A DNA stretch of 9,652 bases, from contig URLP01000064.1 in the NCBI GenBank assembly GCA_900548635.1, forward strand, positions 1-9,652, written 5' to 3'. Below, piece by piece: positions 6,873 to 9,652 of this stretch (its first letter is position 1; every line of letters starts with the position of its first letter). The notes under the pieces were generated by a model. The model saw only the letters and a list, made by a program, of their open reading frames with translations, had not been told where the DNA came from and did not search any database. Both the position numbers and the translations under genes were made by a program. The stretch comes from an uncultured Megasphaera sp. (lineage in GTDB: Bacteria; Bacillota; Negativicutes; Veillonellales; Megasphaeraceae).

Positions 6873-7376
6873 TTAAAAATGGAAGGTCACGCCGGCACCG
6901 ACGCCGTGTTCGTTGTCGCCGTCTTCAGGCATATAATTGTGGTAATTGATGTTCAATCCCCAGCCGAAGGCGATGTTGTAATTGAGGCCGGCCTGGGTTT
7001 CTGCGAAATGCGAGCCTTTGACATAAGTCGCATAAGGTTGGAGGCCCAGAATGTGCGGGGCAGCGACGCCGATGCCGCCGTAGAAGGACGTCGAACTCGA
7101 CTGTTCGTCGATGTTATTGCGCCAGCCACCGAGGAGCTGGACTTTCGAGCCGATGACGTTGTATTTGGCATAGATGTCGTTCTGGTTGCCGTATTGGTCG
7201 CGGTCGGCCCGTTTGTAGCCAATCGTCGTCCGCGGCAGGACTTTGGCTTCGGCGTACTGTTCTTTCGTGCCGACGCCGAGGCTGACCCCGGCTTCGGGCA
7301 GGACGGATAAGGCAAAGGCCTGGGGCAGGGTCAAAGCCGTGCAGGCCAGCAGGGCAGTAGTCAATTTCTTTAACAT
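6873..7376 (-). CDS. Small outer-membrane beta-barrel-like protein, secreted
   Basis: I do not recognise a named family. The 167-aa product has a clear Sec signal peptide: two Lys near the start, a hydrophobic core (LTTALLACTALTL) and a cleavage site after AFA (residue 22). The mature part of about 145 aa is rich in Gly, Tyr and Asn. It shows alternating polar/apolar stretches typical of short transmembrane beta-strands (TTIGYKRA, DIYAKYNVIG, QPYATYVKG, AGLNYNIAFGWGLNINYH) and ends VTFHF. A C-terminal Phe in an amphipathic last strand is the usual Bam recognition signal. This suggests a small barrel in the outer membrane of a diderm. ATG 7376 is preceded by AAAGGAGAG with about 8 nt spacing. 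It lies 27 nt after the exonuclease gene with no terminator or clear promoter between, so cotranscription is likely. A LLAC stretch (residues 9-12) resembles a lipobox but lies too early. Confidence 0.75.
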   Translation of the reverse strand: MLKKLTTALLACTALTLPQAFALSVLPEAGVSLGVGTKEQYAEAKVLPRTTIGYKRADRDQYGNQNDIYAKYNVIGSKVQLLGGWRNNIDEQSSSTSFYGGIGVAAPHILGLQPYATYVKGSHFAETQAGLNYNIAFGWGLNINYHNYMPEDGDNEHGVGAGVTFHF

Positions 7377-7403
7377 AACAATCTCTCCTTTCGGGTGGAT
7401 GGA

Positions 7404-8159
7404 TTATTTCAATTCCAATCCGACCGGGCAGTGGTCGCTGCCTGTGATGTCCGTGTAGATCGACGCTTTTTCCAGGCGGCTGTCGAGGTCCTTCGTCGTC
7501 AGGAAATAGTCGATGCGCCAGCCTGCGTTGTTCTGACGGGCTTTGAAGCGGTAGCTCCACCACGAATAGATGCCCGTCACGTCGGGGTAGAAGTAGCGCC
7601 ACGTATCCGTGAAGCCTGCGGCCAGGAGGTCCGTCATCTTCTGACGTTCTTCGTCAGAGAAGCCGGCGTTCTTGTGGTTCGTCTTCGGGTTCTTGAGGTC
7701 GATCTCTTCATGGGCCACGTTCAGGTCGCCGCAGACGATGACGGGCTTCGCTTCGTGCAGACTGAGGAGATAGGCGCGGAAGTCATCTTCCCACTTCATG
7801 CGGTACGGCAGGCGGGCCAGTTCGCTCTGGCTGTTCGGCGTGTAGCAGGTGACGAAGAAGTAATCCGCAAATTCCAGGGTGATCAGGCGCCCTTCGTGGT
7901 CGTGTTCGTCGATGCCCATGCCGTAGCGGACTGAGAGGGGGGAGAGACGCGTGAAAATGGCCGTACCGCTGTAGCCCTTGCGGTCGGCATAATTCCAGTA
8001 TTGTTCATAGCCCGGCAGGTCCAGGTCGATCTGGCCGGCCTGGAGCTTTGTTTCCTGCAGGCAGAAGACGTCGGCGTCGAGGGCCTTGAAGGTGTCGAGG
8101 AAGCCTTTTTTCATGGCTGCCCGCAGGCCGTTGACGTTCCAGGAGATAAATTTTGTCAT
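7404..8159 (-). CDS. xth: Exodeoxyribonuclease III / AP endonuclease (ExoA/XthA family)
   Basis: This enzyme cuts DNA at abasic sites and trims blocked 3' ends in base-excision repair, using Mg2+. The 251-aa product has every family motif: ISWNVNGLRA (N8), LQETKLQ (E36), the catalytic Tyr in CYTPNS (Y106), CGDLNVAHEEIDL (D145, N147), GWRIDYFL (D217) and the catalytic SDH near the end (D242, H243). The length equals that of Firmicutes ExoA proteins (about 250 aa). ATG 8159 is chosen because AAAGGTGG (minus strand, 8172-8165) then has a 5-nt spacer and the protein begins MTKFISWN like homologues. A GTG at 8168 would add three residues but overlaps that Shine-Dalgarno. The outer-membrane protein gene follows after 27 nt. 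Its promoter should lie in 8169-8240, overlapping that of pgm. Confidence 0.95.
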   Translation of the reverse strand: MTKFISWNVNGLRAAMKKGFLDTFKALDADVFCLQETKLQAGQIDLDLPGYEQYWNYADRKGYSGTAIFTRLSPLSVRYGMGIDEHDHEGRLITLEFADYFFVTCYTPNSQSELARLPYRMKWEDDFRAYLLSLHEAKPVIVCGDLNVAHEEIDLKNPKTNHKNAGFSDEERQKMTDLLAAGFTDTWRYFYPDVTGIYSWWSYRFKARQNNAGWRIDYFLTTKDLDSRLEKASIYTDITGSDHCPVGLELK

Positions 8160-8207
8160 AGAAGCCACCTTTCTTCTTGCAGATATCTAGGATATTGATG
8201 CATTTTT

Positions 8208-8216
8208 TGTTATAAT
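8208..8216 (+). promoter_or_regulatory. Extended -10 promoter for pgm
   Basis: TGTTATAAT is a perfect extended -10 element (TGnTATAAT). The position 17 bp upstream holds no recognisable -35 box, which extended -10 promoters tolerate. The predicted start near 8223 leaves a leader of about 107 nt before the pgm ATG. Confidence 0.6.
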
Positions 8217-8235
8217 GAATATAAATTAATGACAA
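8209..8235 (-). promoter_or_regulatory. Possible divergent promoter for xth
   Basis: Read on the minus strand, TTGTCA (8235-8230) and TATAAC (8214-8209) each match consensus at five of six bases. The spacer is only 15 bp, which is short. It overlaps the pgm extended -10 element, so the two divergent promoters would compete for polymerase. This is the best candidate I see, not a firm call. Confidence 0.3.
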
Positions 8236-8306
8236 TGGCAGCTCCGACAGGTGCGATGAGCCTTTTGTCATCATTGTTATTGTATAAAATCGCCGGAGCC
8301 TTGTCA
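8229..8306 (+). repeat. Leader repeats with two alternative pairings
   Basis: One left arm can pair with either of two right arms. ATGACAA (8229-8235) matches TTGTCAT (8265-8271), helped by GGC/GCC (8237-8239/8260-8262). Alternatively TGACAA (8230-8235) matches TTGTCA (8301-8306), helped by GCTCCG/CGGAGC (8241-8246/8294-8299). The two right arms are themselves near-direct repeats (GAGCCTTTTGTCA at 8258 and GAGCCTTGTCA at 8296). The second fold ends about 12 nt before the pgm Shine-Dalgarno. No T-run follows either fold, so these are not simple terminators. Confidence 0.45.
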
Positions 8307-8312
8307 AAATAA
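8229..8312 (+). CDS. Doubtful 27-codon ORF (possible leader peptide) before pgm
   Basis: An uninterrupted ORF runs from ATG 8229 (or ATG 8235) to TAA 8310-8312 and ends 17 nt before the pgm start. It would encode a short peptide with a hydrophobic, helix-prone centre (AMSLLSSLLLYKIAGAL). No Shine-Dalgarno precedes either ATG, and the predicted transcription start is only about 6 nt upstream, so translation would have to be near-leaderless. Its third positions are much less GC-rich than those of pgm. It may be chance; it occupies almost the whole leader and overlaps the repeats described there. Confidence 0.18.
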   Translation: MTMAAPTGAMSLLSSLLLYKIAGALSK

Positions 8313-8329
8313 AGAAGCAGGTGATAAGT

Positions 8330-9652
8330 ATGGCAGTACATGAATTGGCAGGTACCAAAGTAAGAAAAGAAGATTACATTGATTTAGAAGCCATCGCTGC
8401 GGCATATCATGCGATGCATCCCGATGTCTCGGATCCGCACCAGCAGGTCCGCTTCGGCACGTCGGGCCATCGCGGCCAGGCCGGCAACGGCAGCTTCACG
8501 GAAGACCACGTCGCGGCCATCACGCAGGCCGTCTGCAATTTCCGCAAACAGTTCGGTGCTGAAGGCCCCCTCTTTGTCGGCGAAGATACGCATTATTTAT
8601 CGAAACTGGCCTATGAAACGGTCCTCTCCGTCCTCGCTGCCAACGGCGTGACGGCCTACGTCGACAGTGAAGGGGACTTCGTGCCGACGCCGTCCGTTTC
8701 CCGCGCTATCCTGCGCTTCAACAAGGGCCGCGAAAACCGCCTCGCCGACGGCCTGATCATCACGCCGTCCCATAATCCTCCGGAACACGGCGGCATCAAG
8801 TACAACCCCATCACGGGCGGCCCGGCGGGCTCGGACATCACGAAGACCATCGAAACGGAAGCGAACCGCCTCCTCAAAGGCCATAACGAAGAAGTCCGCA
8901 AGATGCCCTATGACGAAGCCAAAGCCAGCAGCCTCGTCGTCCCCTATGATTACAAGGGCCTCTACGTGGCCGAACTCGATTCGATCATCGACCTCGACGC
9001 CATCCGCGACGCCAAGCTGCGCATCCTGGTCAACGCCCTGGGCGGCTCGGGCATGAACTACTGGCACCGCATCTCCGACATGTACCATCTCGGCCTCGAT
9101 TTCGTCAACGATACGTACGACCCGCAGTTCACCTTCATGAACTACGACCACGACGGCAAAGTGCGCATGGACTGCTCGTCGGCCTATGTCATGTCGGCCG
9201 TCACCAAACAGGCCGGCGACTATAACCTCATCCTGGCCAATGACCCGGACTACGACCGCTTCGGCATCGTCTCCGGCGCAGAAGGCATGATTTCGGCCAA
9301 CGCCTTCCTCACCGTGGCCGCGCACTACCTGATGACGCACCGCAACTTCGAAGGCCTGGGCATCGCCAAGACCGTCGTCACGACGGACATGCTCACGCGG
9401 GCCGCCAAGCTCCTCGACATCCCCATGTACGAAGTGCCGGTAGGCTTCAAATACTTCGGCCCCCTCTATACGGACGGCAAGATCGCCTTCTCCGGCGAAG
9501 AAAGTGCCGGCGGTTCCTTCATCGCCAAGGACCGCAGCGTCTGGACGACCGATAAAGACGGCATGATCATGGGCCTTTTGGCCGCAGAAATCCGCGCTGT
9601 CACGGGCAAATCGCCTATCGAATACTATAACGACCTCTGCGAAAAACTGGGC
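8330..9652 (+). CDS. pgm: Phosphoglucomutase, alpha-D-glucose-specific (3' end cut off by window)
   Basis: Pgm interconverts glucose-6-phosphate and glucose-1-phosphate, linking glycolysis to glycogen, UDP-glucose and envelope sugar synthesis in the cytoplasm. The visible 441 residues match E. coli-type Pgm (about 546 aa) along their length. The N-terminus has RFGTSGHRG (41-49). The phosphoserine loop is TPSHNPP with Ser147. The Mg2+ loop is DPDYDR with D305, D307 and D309. The sugar-binding motif GEESAGG is at 389-395, followed by STDKDG-like (TTDKDGMIMGLLAAEI). The last 100 or so residues, including the phosphate-binding C-terminal domain, lie beyond the window. The start at ATG 8330 is supported by AGGTGAT (8319-8325) 4 nt upstream and by the MAVHELAGTKV start typical of the family. 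It is transcribed divergently from the exonuclease gene. Confidence 0.96.
   Translation, partial: MAVHELAGTKVRKEDYIDLEAIAAAYHAMHPDVSDPHQQVRFGTSGHRGQAGNGSFTEDHVAAITQAVCNFRKQFGAEGPLFVGEDTHYLSKLAYETVLSVLAANGVTAYVDSEGDFVPTPSVSRAILRFNKGRENRLADGLIITPSHNPPEHGGIKYNPITGGPAGSDITKTIETEANRLLKGHNEEVRKMPYDEAKASSLVVPYDYKGLYVAELDSIIDLDAIRDAKLRILVNALGGSGMNYWHRISDMYHLGLDFVNDTYDPQFTFMNYDHDGKVRMDCSSAYVMSAVTKQAGDYNLILANDPDYDRFGIVSGAEGMISANAFLTVAAHYLMTHRNFEGLGIAKTVVTTDMLTRAAKLLDIPMYEVPVGFKYFGPLYTDGKIAFSGEESAGGSFIAKDRSVWTTDKDGMIMGLLAAEIRAVTGKSPIEYYNDLCEKLG

Noticed and set aside
6837..7310. A 157-codon plus-strand ORF opposite the outer-membrane protein gene
   Set aside because: It begins inside a terminator loop without a ribosome binding site. 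The minus-strand frame has a signal peptide, a good ribosome binding site and a barrel-like end.
7341..7352. Lipobox-like LLAC in the outer-membrane protein's signal peptide
   Set aside because: The Cys is at residue 12, leaving too short a hydrophobic core before it, and a good signal peptidase I site (AFA) follows at residue 22.
8597..9340. A 247-codon minus-strand ORF opposite pgm
   Set aside because: It is a shadow of pgm; the plus-strand frame carries all phosphoglucomutase motifs.
1..9652. Search for CRISPR arrays, transposases, toxin-antitoxin or defence genes, tRNAs and rRNAs
   Set aside because: None seen. Nearly all of the window is filled by housekeeping genes, and the gaps are under 180 bp with only promoters, leaders and terminators.

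Overview
This is an ordinary housekeeping stretch of a bacterial chromosome. I see no mobile element, CRISPR array, phage gene, rRNA or tRNA. The genes are Firmicutes-like in family and order (mnmA, lepA, hemW, rpsU, yqeY) with strong Shine-Dalgarno sites. One gene, however, encodes a small secreted beta-barrel-like protein ending in Phe, as outer-membrane proteins do. A Firmicutes-type genome with an outer membrane, plus moderately high GC and C-rich third codon positions, points to the diderm class Negativicutes. A Megasphaera/Veillonella-type organism is my best guess, made without a database.

Layout. (1) Positions 1-3989, plus strand: a tight operon of mnmA (start cut off by the window edge), lepA and hemW; lepA and hemW overlap by ATGA. 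(2) Positions 4003-4737, plus strand: a perfect-consensus promoter, rpsU (59 aa), then yqeY. (3) Positions 4738-6856: a promoter, a leader with an intrinsic terminator and competing hairpins, a 633-aa glutamine synthetase family protein, and a strong terminator. (4) Positions 6873-8159, minus strand: an exonuclease III-type nuclease followed after 27 nt by the small outer-membrane protein; this pair converges on the glutamine synthetase and probably shares the terminator. (5) Positions 8160-8329: a divergent promoter region with a repeat-rich leader and a doubtful 27-codon ORF. (6) From 8330 to the window end: the first 441 residues of phosphoglucomutase (pgm).

Functionally, mnmA, lepA, rpsU and probably yqeY belong to translation or tRNA modification. 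HemW handles heme. The glutamine synthetase homologue belongs to nitrogen assimilation, and Pgm links glycolysis to glucose-1-phosphate for glycogen and envelope sugars. The most interesting parts are non-coding: the attenuator-like leader before the glutamine synthetase, which has a hexaloop resembling ANTAR targets, and the leader before pgm, where one arm can pair with either of two downstream repeats. Also notable is that lepA-hemW lies directly beside rpsU-yqeY, without the dnaK-region genes that separate them in Bacillus subtilis.
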